A DNA stretch of 64,000 nt. Source: Bog-756 sp963776225. Its GTDB lineage: Bacteria > Actinomycetota > Acidimicrobiia > Acidimicrobiales > RAAP-2. Positions within the stretch are counted from its first letter, which is position 1, and each line of letters starts with the position of its first letter. Shown here piece after piece: positions 29,592 through 43,260 of this stretch. A program made the position numbers and the translations under genes. The notes below the pieces were generated by a model. It made no database searches. It worked only from the letters and a program-made list of their open reading frames with translations, and had not been told where the DNA came from. Location of the stretch: positions 1 through 64,000 of the forward strand of contig CAVZLL010000004.1 of the NCBI GenBank assembly GCA_963776225.1, given 5' to 3'.

Positions 29592-30446
29592 TCAGCCCGG
29601 CTGGGCCCAGCCGAACGGATCCAGGGGTCCGTGACCCCGTCCGAGCTCCCACCCGGCGGCGCCGGCGAGCGCCCGTTGCACGAAGCGTCTGGCCTCGGTG
29701 ACCGCCTGGGGGACCCCGGACCCGGAGGCGAGCCGGGCGGCGGCGGCCGCCGAGAGGGTGCACCCGGTGCCGTGGTTGTTGCGGGTCACGATGCGGGGCT
29801 CCTCCAGCACGGAGACCTCACGCCCGTCGAAGAGGACGTCGGACACCCGTCCGGTGCCCGGACCCGTGCCGGGGTCGTGCACACCGGGGAGATGGCCGCC
29901 CTTGACCAGCACCCACCGCGGTCCGAGCCGGTGGATCGCCCGCGCCAGCGAGACCATGCCGTCGAGGTCGGTCGCCCCGGGGGGTTCCCTCCCGGCGAGG
30001 ATCGCCGCCTCCCAGAGGTTCGGCGTGACCAGCAGGGCGTGCGGGACCAGGAGGTCGCGGTAGGCGGCGATTCCCGCCGCGTCGAGCAGTGGGCGGCCGG
30101 TCGAGGCCACCATCACCGGGTCGACCACCAGCCGGGGCAGGTCCCCGGCGGCGGCCCTGCCGGCCACCAGTCCGACCGTCTCCGCCGACCCGAGCATCCC
30201 GGTCTTGACCGAGGCGACCGGCAGGTCCTCGAGCACGGCGGCGATCTGGGCGTCGACGGTCCGCAGCGGGACCGGATGGACCTCGACGACCGCGGCCGAG
30301 TTCTGCGCGGTCACCGCGGTGATGGCCGTCGCCGCGAAGACCCCGAGCGCGCTCATCGCCTTGAGGTCCGCCTGGATGCCTGCGCCCGCTCCCGAGTCGG
30401 ACCCGCCGATGGTCAGGGCCACCGGCGGGGTGGTGGTCGGGCTCAC
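29592..30446 (-). CDS. thiD: Hydroxymethylpyrimidine/phosphomethylpyrimidine kinase
   Basis: 284 residues from GTG 30446. Phosphorylates HMP and HMP-phosphate to HMP-diphosphate for thiamine synthesis. Start block LTIGGSDSGAGAGIQADLKA is diagnostic; further blocks are VKTGMLGS, VDPVMVASTG, TPNLWEAAIL, LVKGGHL and the anion hole NHGTGCTLSAAAAA. Ribokinase fold, about the usual length. The GTG overlaps the thiG stop (GTGA), so it is coupled to thiG as the last gene of thiO-thiS-thiG-thiD. Confidence 0.94.
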   Translation of the reverse strand: MSPTTTPPVALTIGGSDSGAGAGIQADLKAMSALGVFAATAITAVTAQNSAAVVEVHPVPLRTVDAQIAAVLEDLPVASVKTGMLGSAETVGLVAGRAAAGDLPRLVVDPVMVASTGRPLLDAAGIAAYRDLLVPHALLVTPNLWEAAILAGREPPGATDLDGMVSLARAIHRLGPRWVLVKGGHLPGVHDPGTGPGTGRVSDVLFDGREVSVLEEPRIVTRNNHGTGCTLSAAAAARLASGSGVPQAVTEARRFVQRALAGAAGWELGRGHGPLDPFGWAQPG

Positions 30447-31226
30447 CGTCCGATCATGCCCTCGAACGACGAGGAGGCCTCGGCGTGGAAGCGGCGTGAG
30501 ATGCGGCCGGCCCCCCGTGCCGCCCGGCCGGCACGGACCGCGTCCCGTACCGCCGCGGCCATCAGCGCGGGTCGGGCGGCGCGGGTGATGGCAGACGCCA
30601 CCAGGACCGCGTCGCAGCCGAGCTCCATGGCGACACAGGCGTCCGACGCGGTGCCGATGCCGGCGTCGAGCACGACCGGGACGCCGGCACCCGCCACGAT
30701 GAGCTCGATGTTGTGCGGGTTGCGGATGCCCAGCCCCGAGCCGATCGGCGATCCGAGTGGCATCACCGCCGCGCACCCGACCTGTTCGAGCCGGCGGGCG
30801 ACCACCGGGTCGTCCCCGCAGTACGGGAGCACGACGAACCCGTCGTCGACGAGCTGCTCGGCCGCGGCGACCAGTTCGACCGCGTCGGGAAGGAGGGTGC
30901 GGTCGTCACCGATCACCTCCAGCTTCACCCAGTCGGTGGCGAACGCCTCGCGGGCCAGCCGGGCGGTGAGGAGGGCGTCGGCCGCGGTGAAGCAGCCGGC
31001 GGTGTTGGGCAGGATCCGGATGCCGAGCCCGCCGATGAGCTCGACCAGGGAGTGACGGGCGGAGGGGTCCACCCGCCGGACGGCCACCGTGGCCAGCGCG
31101 GTGCCGGAGGCGACCAGTGCCTCGCTCAGGGACTCCGGGCTGGACATGCCCCCGGTTCCGAGGAACAAGCCGCGAGTCGAGGACGGTGCCTGCGATCACC
31201 AGGGGATCGTGGGTTTGGATGTCCAT
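30443..31226 (-). CDS. thiG: Thiazole synthase ThiG (frameshifted)
   Basis: About 260 residues after removing one extra base near 31166 (CGGCTT-g-TTCCTC), which separates the first 21 residues (DPLVIAGTVLDSRL) from FLGTGGMSSPESL. ThiG condenses deoxyxylulose 5-phosphate, ThiS thiocarboxylate and dehydroglycine into the thiazole phosphate. The Schiff-base lysine is in WVKLEVIGD, and MPLGSPIGSGLGI, PVVLDAGIGTASDA and GCDAVLVASAI are the phosphate-binding blocks. ATG 31226 gives the normal family length. Confidence 0.93.
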
Positions 31227-31287
31227 CGTTCGCCACCGTATCCCCGGCCCGGCGGCCACCCGCCCCGGCCCGGGCGCACCGGCGGGG

Positions 31288-31494
31288 TCAGCCCCCGGCC
31301 GCGGCGGTCACGATCTCCACGGCGTCGCCGGCCCGAACGGCAACCGCCTCCCAGGATCGCCGGTGGACCACCTCCCCGTTGACCGCGATCGCGATGCCCC
31401 GTGGCGAGGGGCAGTGGGCCGCCACCAGGTCGGCGATGGTCGTCCCTCCGTCCGTTTCGACCGCCTCCCCGTTGAGGGTGATCAGCGGGCTCAC
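31288..31494 (-). CDS. thiS: Sulfur carrier protein ThiS
   Basis: 68 residues from GTG 31494, ubiquitin-like fold (ITLNGEAVETDGGTTIADLV, GIAIAVNGEVVHR, DAVEIVTAAAGG). The C-terminal Gly-Gly is the site of adenylation and thiocarboxylate formation; sulfur goes to ThiG. GTG overlaps the thiO stop codon (GTGA). Confidence 0.93.
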   Translation of the reverse strand: MSPLITLNGEAVETDGGTTIADLVAAHCPSPRGIAIAVNGEVVHRRSWEAVAVRAGDAVEIVTAAAGG

Positions 31495-32760
31495 TGCGTC
31501 GGGTGGAGCACGACCGCGCCCGCCGCGGGATCGGTCGCGCCCACCTGCGGGTCGGCCGCGAGCGGACCGGGAGGCGAGGGGACCCCGGGCGGCGGGCGGA
31601 AGCGGTCGGGCCGGAAGGCCTCGAAGGTGCCCGGCGGCGTCGACCATCCGCCGGCCGGGTGCTCCGGCGGGGCGACGAGGAGGCGGGCGACCTCGTCCGC
31701 GGTGACCGGGGCGAGCAGGATGCCGTTGCGGTAGTGGCCGGTGGCCAGCAGCAGGCCTTCCACCGCGGTCGGCCCGACGATCGGGCCGTTGTCGGGCGAT
31801 CCCGGGCCGAAGCCCGACGGCCGTCTCGACGAGCGTGTACTCGTCGAGGGCGGGCACCAGGTGCCTGGCGTCCTCCAGCAGGTCCGACGATGCCGCCGAC
31901 CGGCAACGAGAGGTCGAACCCGCGCTCCTCGACCGTCGCGCCGACGACCACCGTCCCGTCGGCCCTCGGGACGAGGTAGCAGGCACGCCCGTGGACGAGA
32001 CCGCGCAGCGTGCGACGGAGCCGCGGCGCATGGCCCGGCGACCCGCAGTCGCAACGTGGCACCCCGCACCGGACGCACCGGGGGACGCACCTCCTCGGGG
32101 AGCCCGCCGATGGTGCCGGAACGGCTGCCGGCCGCGACCACCAGGGCGTCGCAGGGGAGGCGTCCCCGCGAGGAGAGCTCGATCCCCGTCACCCGACCCG
32201 AGGTGAGGCCGACGGAGCGGACCTGCTCGGTGACGAAGGAGACCCCGGCCGACCGGCAGGCGGCGAGCAGCGCCTCGGCGGCCCGCCGGTTGTCGACCTG
32301 GTGGTCCTCGGGCAGGTCGGCGCCGCCGCTGACCCCCGGGCTCAACAGTGGCTCGGCCTCGCGGCAGGCGCCGCCGCCGAGGCGCTCGGCGGCCAGATCG
32401 AGCGAGTGGCGGAAGGCGAGCTCGCGGTCGACCGCGGCGCGGTCGGACGGGTCGGCCGCCACGAGCAGCGTCCCGCTCGCCAGGTACCCGACCTCCAGGC
32501 CCGACGCCGCCTCGAGGGCCGCGGCGAAGGCGGGCCAGGCCCGGGCCGCGGCGACGGTGAGCCGTGCCAGCTGCTCCTCGCCGAAGTGGGCCTCACCCAC
32601 CGGGGCGAGCATCCCCGCGGCCGCCCAGGTCGAGCCGTGGCCGGGGGCCGGATCGACCACGGTGACCGCCGGGCCGTACGACGCGAGCACGCCAGGCGAC
32701 CGAGAGGCCGATGATCCCGCCGCCCACCACCACGACCTCGGCAGGCGGACGGGTGGGCAT
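31491..32760 (-). CDS. thiO: Glycine oxidase ThiO (four frameshifts)
   Basis: About 421 residues after removing four single-base insertions near 32695, 32033, 31888 and 31800; the corrected length is an exact multiple of three. FAD-dependent oxidation of glycine to iminoglycine for the thiazole ring. The N-terminus VVVVGGGIIGLSVAW is the FAD dinucleotide fold; later blocks are GHGSTWAAAGMLAPVGEAHF, DNRRAAEALLAACRSAG, ACYLVPRADGTVVVGATVEERGF (split by frameshift on either side) and GPIVGPTAVEGLLLATGHYRNGILLAP. First gene of the thi operon. ATG 32760 follows a -10 by 6 nt. Confidence 0.88.
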
Positions 32761-32766
32761 CGGCCC

Positions 32767-32772
32767 ATGCTA
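32767..32772 (-). promoter_or_regulatory. -10 element for a leaderless thi operon transcript
   Basis: TAGCAT on the minus strand, 6 nt before thiO ATG. A leaderless start leaves no room for a TPP riboswitch, and none is seen upstream. Confidence 0.55.
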
Positions 32773-32839
32773 CGGCCGGCCCCCGGCCGGACCGGTCCGC
32801 CTCCCACCCGGTGGGGCGTCGGGAGATCCACCCGGTTGC

Positions 32840-32870
32840 TTGCCAGGGCTGCCGTCTGCGCGTGTAAGAT
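32840..32870 (+). promoter_or_regulatory. Candidate gltB promoter
   Basis: TTGCCA (32840-32845), 19 nt, TAAGAT (32865-32870), giving a leader of about 60 nt with GGAG before gltB. The spacing is slightly long. Confidence 0.45.
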
Positions 32871-32936
32871 TCTCCGACCACGCATGGGCCAGCGTCGTCC
32901 CAGCGGTAGATCCACCTCCCGCGTTGGAGCGACCCG

Positions 32937-37538
<4,602 letters not shown>

Positions 37539-37546
<8 letters not shown>

Positions 37547-39048
37547 CGCCTCCGGCTTCCTCAAGTTCACCCGCACGCTGCCCGCCCGGCGACCGATCCC
37601 GGTGCGGGTGCGCGACTGGAAGGAGGTCTACGAGCCCTTCTCGCCGGACGCCGTGGCCGAACAGGGGGCGCGCTGCATGGACTGCGGGATCCCCTTCTGC
37701 CACGAGGGCTGCCCGTTGGGCAACCTGATCCCCGAGTGGAACGACCTCGTCTACCGCCAGGACTGGGCGGATGCCGCCGAGCGGCTCCACGCCACCAACA
37801 ACTTCCCGGAGTTCACCGGCCGGCTCTGCCCGGCCCCCTGCGAGGGAGCGTGCGTGCTCGGGATCAACGACGAACCGGTCACCATCGAGCGCATCGAGTA
37901 CGAGATCGTGGAGCGGGCCTGGAGCGAGGGGTGGGTCGCACCCGGCACCGAGGGCCGCCGCGACCGGCAAGCGGGTGGCCGTGGTGGGGTCCGGTCCGGC
38001 CGGACTGGCCGCGGCCCAGCAGCTGGTGCGCGCCGGCCATGGGGTGGTGGTCTTCGAGCGCGCCGAGCGACCGGGCGGGCTGCTCCGCTACGGGATCCCC
38101 GAGTTCAAGATGGAGAAGGCCGTCCTCGACCGCCGCCTCGCCCAGCTGGAGGCGGAGGGTGTCGAGTTCCGCTGCGGGGTCTCGGTCGGGCGGCCTGCCC
38201 CCGAGGTGGCCGGCGCGGTCGCGCCCGGTGTCACGGTCGTCCACGGCCGCGCGCTGGTCGACGAGTACGACGCGGTGGTGCTGGCCGGCGGGGCCACCCT
38301 TCCCCGTGACCTGCCGGTTCCGGGACGCGACCTCGACGGCGTCCACCGGGCGATGGACTACCTCAAGCCGTCCAACATGGTGCGGGAGGGCCTGTTGCCC
38401 GCTGCCCCGGTCAGCGCCGAGGGTAGGAGGGTGGTGATCATCGGCGGCGGCGACACCGGCGCCGACTGCCTCGGCACGGTCCACCGGCAGGGCGCGCGCA
38501 GCGTGCACCAGCTCGAGATCATGCCCGAGCCACCCCACGAACGCACCGAGGACAACCCGTGGCCGACCTGGCCGCTCATCCTCCGGACCTCCGCCGCGCT
38601 CGAGGAGGGAGGGGAGCGGATCTTCTCGGTCACGACCGACGAGCTGCTCGGCGACGCCGCGGGCAGGGTCCGCGCGCTCCGCGGCCACGAGGTCGAGATG
38701 GTGATGGGCGACGACGGGCGGCCGGCGTTCGTCGCGGTCGAGGGGAGCGAATTCGAGCTGCCCTGCGAGCTGGTGCTGCTGGCGATGGGGTTCCTCGGCG
38801 CGGAGCCGGACGGGGTGGTCGCCGACCTCGGTCTCGAGCTCGACCCCCGGGGCTGTGTGGCCGCCGACTCGCGCTGGTCGACCAACGTGGAGGGGGTCTT
38901 CGTCTGCGGTGACATGACCCGCGGTCAGAGCCTCATCGTGTGGGCCATCGCCGAGGGCCGCTCGGCCGCCGCCGCGGTGGACCGCCACCTGATGGGCGAG
39001 ACCGCGCTCCCTGCGCCGCTCGTCCCGGGTCAGCTCGCCCTGCGGTAG
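37539..39048 (+). CDS. gltD: Glutamate synthase small subunit (frameshifted)
   Basis: About 502 residues after removing one extra base near 37950. Supplies electrons from NAD(P)H through FAD and two [4Fe-4S] clusters to GltB. Cluster cysteines are in CMDCGIPFCHEGCPLGN and CPAPCEGACVLG (about residues 47-110); the FAD fold is VAVVGSGPAGLAAAQQL, the NAD(P)H fold VVIIGGGDTGADCLGT, and GVFVCGDMTRGQSLIVWAI binds FAD near the end. Full family length. ATG 37539 overlaps the gltB end by 8 nt, so the subunits are coupled. Confidence 0.94.
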
Positions 39049-39090
39049 CGGAACCGACGCCGCCAGCGGACCCGCGGCGCCGCTCCGGTC

Positions 39091-40794
39091 TCAGGCGTCG
39101 CTCAGCATCGGACGGGGGCGATCGGTGCCGAAGGTGGTCACCCGGTTCCCCCCCTGGAGCTTGGCCGCGGAGCAGGCAAGGTCGGCCCGGGTGAGCACCT
39201 GGTCGCCGGCTCTGCCGAGGTGATCGAGGGCGATGCCGATGCTGGCTGTGACCGAGATCTCGCTCTCACCGACCCGGATCGGGTGCCGGAGCTCGGCGAG
39301 GACCCGTTCGGCCAGACCGAGCACCTCCCCGGCGTCGACGACGTCCTCGACCAGGATGCCGAACTCGTCACCCCCCAGCCTGGCGGCGGTGTCGGCACCC
39401 CGCAGGCAGCCGAGGAGCCGTTCCGCGGTGGCCCGGAGGACGAAGTCGCCGGCCGTCGTGCCCATCCGGTCGTTGACGCCGGCCATGTCGTCGACGTCGA
39501 CCACCAGGACGGCCAGCCGTGCGTGGTTGCGCTCGAGCCGCGCCGATGCGTGCTGGAGCCGGTCGAGGAACAGCACCCGGTTTCCGAGTGCGGTGAGGGC
39601 GTCGTGCACGGACTGGTAGGTCATGCGTTCCTCGAGCCGCTTGCGCTCGGTCATGTCACGGAAGCTCCACACCCTGCCGACCGTGCGGTCCTCGAGCCAC
39701 TGCGGCGTGGAGAAGCGCTCGAACACCCGTCCGTCGAGGAACTCCAGCGTGTCGAGGCTCTCGGCTTCGGGCCGGTTGTAGAGCTCCTCGATCTTGGCCA
39801 CGAATGCGTCCGGGTCGACCAGCTGCTGGCGGACGAAGGCGATCGCCCGGGCGTCGTCCCGGCCGACCACGATCGAGTCGGGGAGGCGCCACATCTCCAC
39901 GAAGGTGCGGTTGAAGCTCGCGAACCGGCCGTCGGAGTCGACCACCAGGATGCCGTCTGCGGTCGCGTCGAGCGTGGCGGTCAGCAGTGACTGCGCCTTG
40001 CGCAGCTCGAACTCGGCAAGCACGCGTGGGGCGGTGTCGTGACCGGTCACCACGTACCCGGCCACCGTGGGATCGTCGACCAGGTTGACCATGGAGAGCT
40101 CGTAGGGGACCGACCCGCGTCCTCCCTGGCGCAGGAGCGAGACCTGCGCGGTGACCGGAAACGCCGCGGTGGCCCCGTAGGCCGCCCGCTCGAGCGCCGC
40201 GGCGAGGACCGGCCGGTCCGCTTCGGCCACCAGCTCGGCCAACGGGCGTCCCTCGAGCAGCTCGGGATCGTGGCCGAGTCGCCGGGTCACCGCCGCCGAG
40301 ACCGACGCGATCTCTCCCGCCGGGGAGACCAGCAAGGTGAGGCTCACCGAGTGCTGCACCATCGAACGGAGCTGTGCATCGTGATTGTGGGCCAGGTCGA
40401 AGCGGCGCCGGTCGGTGAGGTCTCGCAGGGTGAGGAGGAGCGCGTCGGTCTGCAGCCAGGGGACGGCCGTGCCGACGAGCTCCATCAGACGCCACCCCGA
40501 GGCCCCCCGGAGGCGGACCTCGATCGGGGAGCCGACCTCCTTGTCGTAGATGGTTCCCAGCGAACGGAACACCAGCTCCAGGTCCTCCGGGTGCACGCGG
40601 TCGAGTCCGGCCACCCCTTGCGTCTCGGCCAGGGTGCTTCCGAAGAATTGCTCGGCGGCGGTGTTCCCCCAGAGCACCCGGCCACCCCGGTCGCAGACGA
40701 TCACGACATCGGGGAGGGCGCGCAGCATCCGGGCGAGGGTCAGCGCGTCTTCGGCCGCCAGGGCTGCAGGGATCTCGCTGCCAACTGTCGGCAT
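39091..40794 (-). CDS. PAS-domain diguanylate cyclase
   Basis: 567 residues from ATG 40794. Three PAS-like sensor domains (about 20-130, 140-260 and 270-385, with LPDVVIVCDRGGRVLWGN and TLDATADGILVVDSDGRFASFN) are followed by a GGDEF domain (about 400-560). The active-site motif GGDEF is intact (RLGGDEFGILVED), and RGAD five residues upstream is the RxxD inhibitory site, so it should make c-di-GMP with product feedback. No EAL domain and no membrane segment. Signal unknown. No clear ribosome-binding site at the chosen ATG. Convergent with gltD. Confidence 0.88.
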   Translation of the reverse strand: MPTVGSEIPAALAAEDALTLARMLRALPDVVIVCDRGGRVLWGNTAAEQFFGSTLAETQGVAGLDRVHPEDLELVFRSLGTIYDKEVGSPIEVRLRGASGWRLMELVGTAVPWLQTDALLLTLRDLTDRRRFDLAHNHDAQLRSMVQHSVSLTLLVSPAGEIASVSAAVTRRLGHDPELLEGRPLAELVAEADRPVLAAALERAAYGATAAFPVTAQVSLLRQGGRGSVPYELSMVNLVDDPTVAGYVVTGHDTAPRVLAEFELRKAQSLLTATLDATADGILVVDSDGRFASFNRTFVEMWRLPDSIVVGRDDARAIAFVRQQLVDPDAFVAKIEELYNRPEAESLDTLEFLDGRVFERFSTPQWLEDRTVGRVWSFRDMTERKRLEERMTYQSVHDALTALGNRVLFLDRLQHASARLERNHARLAVLVVDVDDMAGVNDRMGTTAGDFVLRATAERLLGCLRGADTAARLGGDEFGILVEDVVDAGEVLGLAERVLAELRHPIRVGESEISVTASIGIALDHLGRAGDQVLTRADLACSAAKLQGGNRVTTFGTDRPRPMLSDA

Positions 40795-41020
40795 GGAGGA
40801 ATCATCGACCTGCCGGGCGGGCAGCTTGAGGGCGCCGACAGGCGTCCGGACCGTTCGGCCGACCGGCTCCGCCCGCGGGTCACCGTCCCGCCCCGGTGTC
40901 AGGCGGCGCGCAACCGAGGGTGCGGGCGCATCCGCCGAGGGGGTGGCATGATGCCCACCGTCAGGAACCAAGGGGCGCGAGGGCGCCCACCAACGTCCAC
41001 CGGGTGGTGCGGTCGTCACG

Positions 41021-42013
41021 ATGAGGAATCCCTTGCGGCGCGTGCAGGTCGGTCTTGCGGCGCTCGCCCTGGTCGTGGTGGCCGGGACCATCGGGTTCCT
41101 CGCCCTCGGGTTCACCCTGCTCGACGCCGTCTACGAGACCGTCTCGACCGTCTCGACCGTCGGGTACGGCTTCCCCCACCCGCTCTCGGCGGCCGGGAAG
41201 GTCTTCACCACCGTGCTCATCCTGGTCGGGGTGGGGACCGCGCTCTACACGTTCACGGTGACCCTCGAGCTGCTCATCGACGGCCACATGCGAGACCTGG
41301 TCAGGAGGCGCAGGATGCAGCGGGAGATCGATGCCATGGAGGGTCACGTCGTGATCTGCGGGTGGGGCCGGGTCGGCCGGGAGGTCGCCCGGTACCTCGA
41401 CCGTGCCGGGCAGCGGATCGTCGTGGTGGACCGGGACGGGGAGCGGATCTCGAGCCTGGTCCATCCGACGGTGGCCGGCGACGTGACCGACGACGAGACG
41501 CTGCTCCGTGCCGGGATCGAGCGGGCGGGGACACTCATCGCGGCGCTCGACACCGACGCCGACAATCTGTTCGTCACGGTCGCCGCCCGCTCCTTCCAGC
41601 CGGCGATCCACGTGATCGCCCGGGCGCGGAGCGAGACCTCGGAGGTGAAGCTGCTGCGGGTGGGGGCCGACCGGGTGGTCAACCCGCAGCAGCTCGGCGG
41701 GGACCGGATGGCAGCGTTCGTGACCCAGCCCCACGTGGTGGACTTCCTCGACCTGGTCATGCACGACGGCTCCCTCGAATTCCGGCTCGAGGAGCTGAGC
41801 GTCGGGCTCGATTCCCCGTTGCACGGCATGACACTCCGATCGACCCGGGTCCACGAGCGGACCGGCGCCCTGGTGATCGCCATCCGCCGCGCCGACGGGA
41901 CCTTCACGACCAATCCGTCACCGGAGACCGCGGTCGTCGCCGGCGACGTGCTGATCGGCGTGGGCACCTCCGCGCAGCTCGGGGCGCTCCAGGAATTTGC
42001 GTCACAGCCCTGA
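41021..42013 (+). CDS. Two-TM potassium channel with RCK domain
   Basis: 330 residues, MthK-like layout. Membrane segment 1 at about 10-32, pore helix and K+ filter TVGYG at 46-50, membrane segment 2 at about 60-82, then RCK_N (about 107-225; Rossmann start VVICGWGRVGREVARYL) and RCK_C (about 240-325). The RCK part senses Ca2+, nucleotide or redox state in relatives. The filter is perfect, so it should conduct K+. Divergent from the GGDEF gene, with 226 nt between. Confidence 0.92.
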   Translation: MRNPLRRVQVGLAALALVVVAGTIGFLALGFTLLDAVYETVSTVSTVGYGFPHPLSAAGKVFTTVLILVGVGTALYTFTVTLELLIDGHMRDLVRRRRMQREIDAMEGHVVICGWGRVGREVARYLDRAGQRIVVVDRDGERISSLVHPTVAGDVTDDETLLRAGIERAGTLIAALDTDADNLFVTVAARSFQPAIHVIARARSETSEVKLLRVGADRVVNPQQLGGDRMAAFVTQPHVVDFLDLVMHDGSLEFRLEELSVGLDSPLHGMTLRSTRVHERTGALVIAIRRADGTFTTNPSPETAVVAGDVLIGVGTSAQLGALQEFASQP

Positions 42014-42095
42014 TCGCCGGCCGGCCGGACCCCTCGCGTGGGAGCGCAGCCCTCTACCCGCCGCCCCGGCCACGGGGGCGCGCGATCCGATGGGG

Positions 42096-42101
42096 TAGCG
42101 T
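42096..42101 (+). promoter_or_regulatory. -10 element for a leaderless small-protein transcript
   Basis: TAGCGT, 5 nt before the ATG at 42107. Confidence 0.55.
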
Positions 42102-42106
42102 GGTGC

Positions 42107-42484
42107 ATGGTGGCGCACCCAGGTGGGCGGTCGGGCGAACCGGCGCCGGGAGGCCGGAGCGGTGGGGACATCGTCGTCGTGGGCCGGACGACGGCGGAGG
42201 AGCTCGGGGGCAGGGTCGAGGTCGAGTGGACGCTGAGCGCGACGCCGGAGCTCGAGTGGGTCGAGATCTTCCAGTTCGCGGATGTCGCCGACCGGGACGG
42301 TCCCGAGGACTGGGTCATGGGTGCCGGTCCGGATGTGATCGGTGGGGTGGTGCGGTGGTTCGTCCCCGCCGGTTCGCTGGAGAGCGCCGAGGCCGAGGTG
42401 ACCCATCGGGTCTCCGTGGCGAACGAGCGGGCCCGGCCTGCGGATCGTGCCGGTGATGAAGGGGGCTCGCCCTCGTCGGAGTGA
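42107..42484 (+). CDS. Conserved-looking protein of unknown function
   Basis: 125 residues from ATG 42107. After a Gly-rich N-terminus it has a compact acidic domain of about 75 residues (VEVEWTLSATPELEWVEIFQFA, VVRWFVPAGSLESAEAEVTHRV). The pattern suggests a small beta-sandwich. I recognise no family. No signal peptide or membrane segment. The leaderless -10 supports the start; the ORF ends just before the SGNH lipoprotein. Confidence 0.6.
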   Translation: MVAHPGGRSGEPAPGGRSGGDIVVVGRTTAEELGGRVEVEWTLSATPELEWVEIFQFADVADRDGPEDWVMGAGPDVIGGVVRWFVPAGSLESAEAEVTHRVSVANERARPADRAGDEGGSPSSE

Positions 42485-42539
42485 GCCATCTGTACCGGTC
42501 GGGCGGCGGTGGGCGGGCCGGCGTCCTCATCGGTGCTCG

Positions 42540-43187
42540 GTGGAGCTCCTCGCGCTGGCTGTGCTGGGCATCCTGGCTGGCGCGGCCGGGTGCTCGCACT
42601 CCACCTCGTCCGGACCCCGGGTGGTGGTGGCGGGCGACTCGATCACCGCCCTCGCCCAGCCGGCCATCTCCTCTGCGCTCGAGCCGCGCTACTCGGTGGT
42701 CTATCTCTTCCGGATCGGTGCCCGTACCGATCAGGTCGTCCCCCTGATCCAGGCCGATCTGCGCCGGAACGGGACACCGTCGGCCCTCGTCGAGAACCTC
42801 GGGACCAACGACGCGCTGCAGACATCCGAGCCGCCGGACCAGCCGTCGTCGTGGAGCCAACTGCTTCCCACCCTGAAGCCGATCGGATGTGTGGTCCTCA
42901 CGACCGTCAGCACCGTCGCGGATGTGCGCGGCTCGGGTGACCGAGCTGCCGGGATCGACGCGCAGATCGCAATGCTGGCCGCATCCGACCCGCGGAAGTA
43001 CAAGGTCGTCGACTGGAACGGCCTGATCTCCAGCCTCTCGGCGCGGGAGCTCTCGACCTATCTGTCGCCCGACCTCATCCACGAGACAGCGACCGGAGCG
43101 AGGTGGATCGCGGCCGGGGACCGGGCCGCGCTCGCCACCTGTGGGACCACAGAAGAGCCTCGGCCACCCGCCCGCACCGGACCGTGA
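42540..43187 (+). CDS. SGNH-hydrolase-like lipoprotein
   Basis: 215 residues from GTG 42540, where a short lipoprotein signal follows at once (LLALAVLGILAGAAGC). ATG 42456 is possible and would add a long Arg-rich n-region overlapping the gene before. The domain shows AGDSITAL (block I Ser), ENLGTND (block III Asn, Asp) and LSPDLIHET (block V with His). It belongs to the SGNH/GDSL fold like the protein at 15162 but is not closely similar to it. Probable extracytoplasmic esterase or deacetylase; substrate unknown. Confidence 0.75.
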   Translation: MELLALAVLGILAGAAGCSHSTSSGPRVVVAGDSITALAQPAISSALEPRYSVVYLFRIGARTDQVVPLIQADLRRNGTPSALVENLGTNDALQTSEPPDQPSSWSQLLPTLKPIGCVVLTTVSTVADVRGSGDRAAGIDAQIAMLAASDPRKYKVVDWNGLISSLSARELSTYLSPDLIHETATGARWIAAGDRAALATCGTTEEPRPPARTGP

Positions 43188-43260
43188 CGCATCCGACCGT
43201 GACGCTTGGTCACACCGAGTGCCTGGATCGACCCCGCTCGACCCAGCCGAAGGGTCTCCG

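Noticed and set aside
32761..32936. TPP riboswitch before thiO
   Set aside because: Conserved strings such as CTGAGA and ACCTGATC are absent on the minus strand of this gap.
40942..40959. Imperfect palindrome GGTGGCATGATGCCCACC between the GGDEF and potassium channel genes
   Set aside because: Could be an operator, but one mismatch or insertion and no second copy in the window; too weak to annotate.
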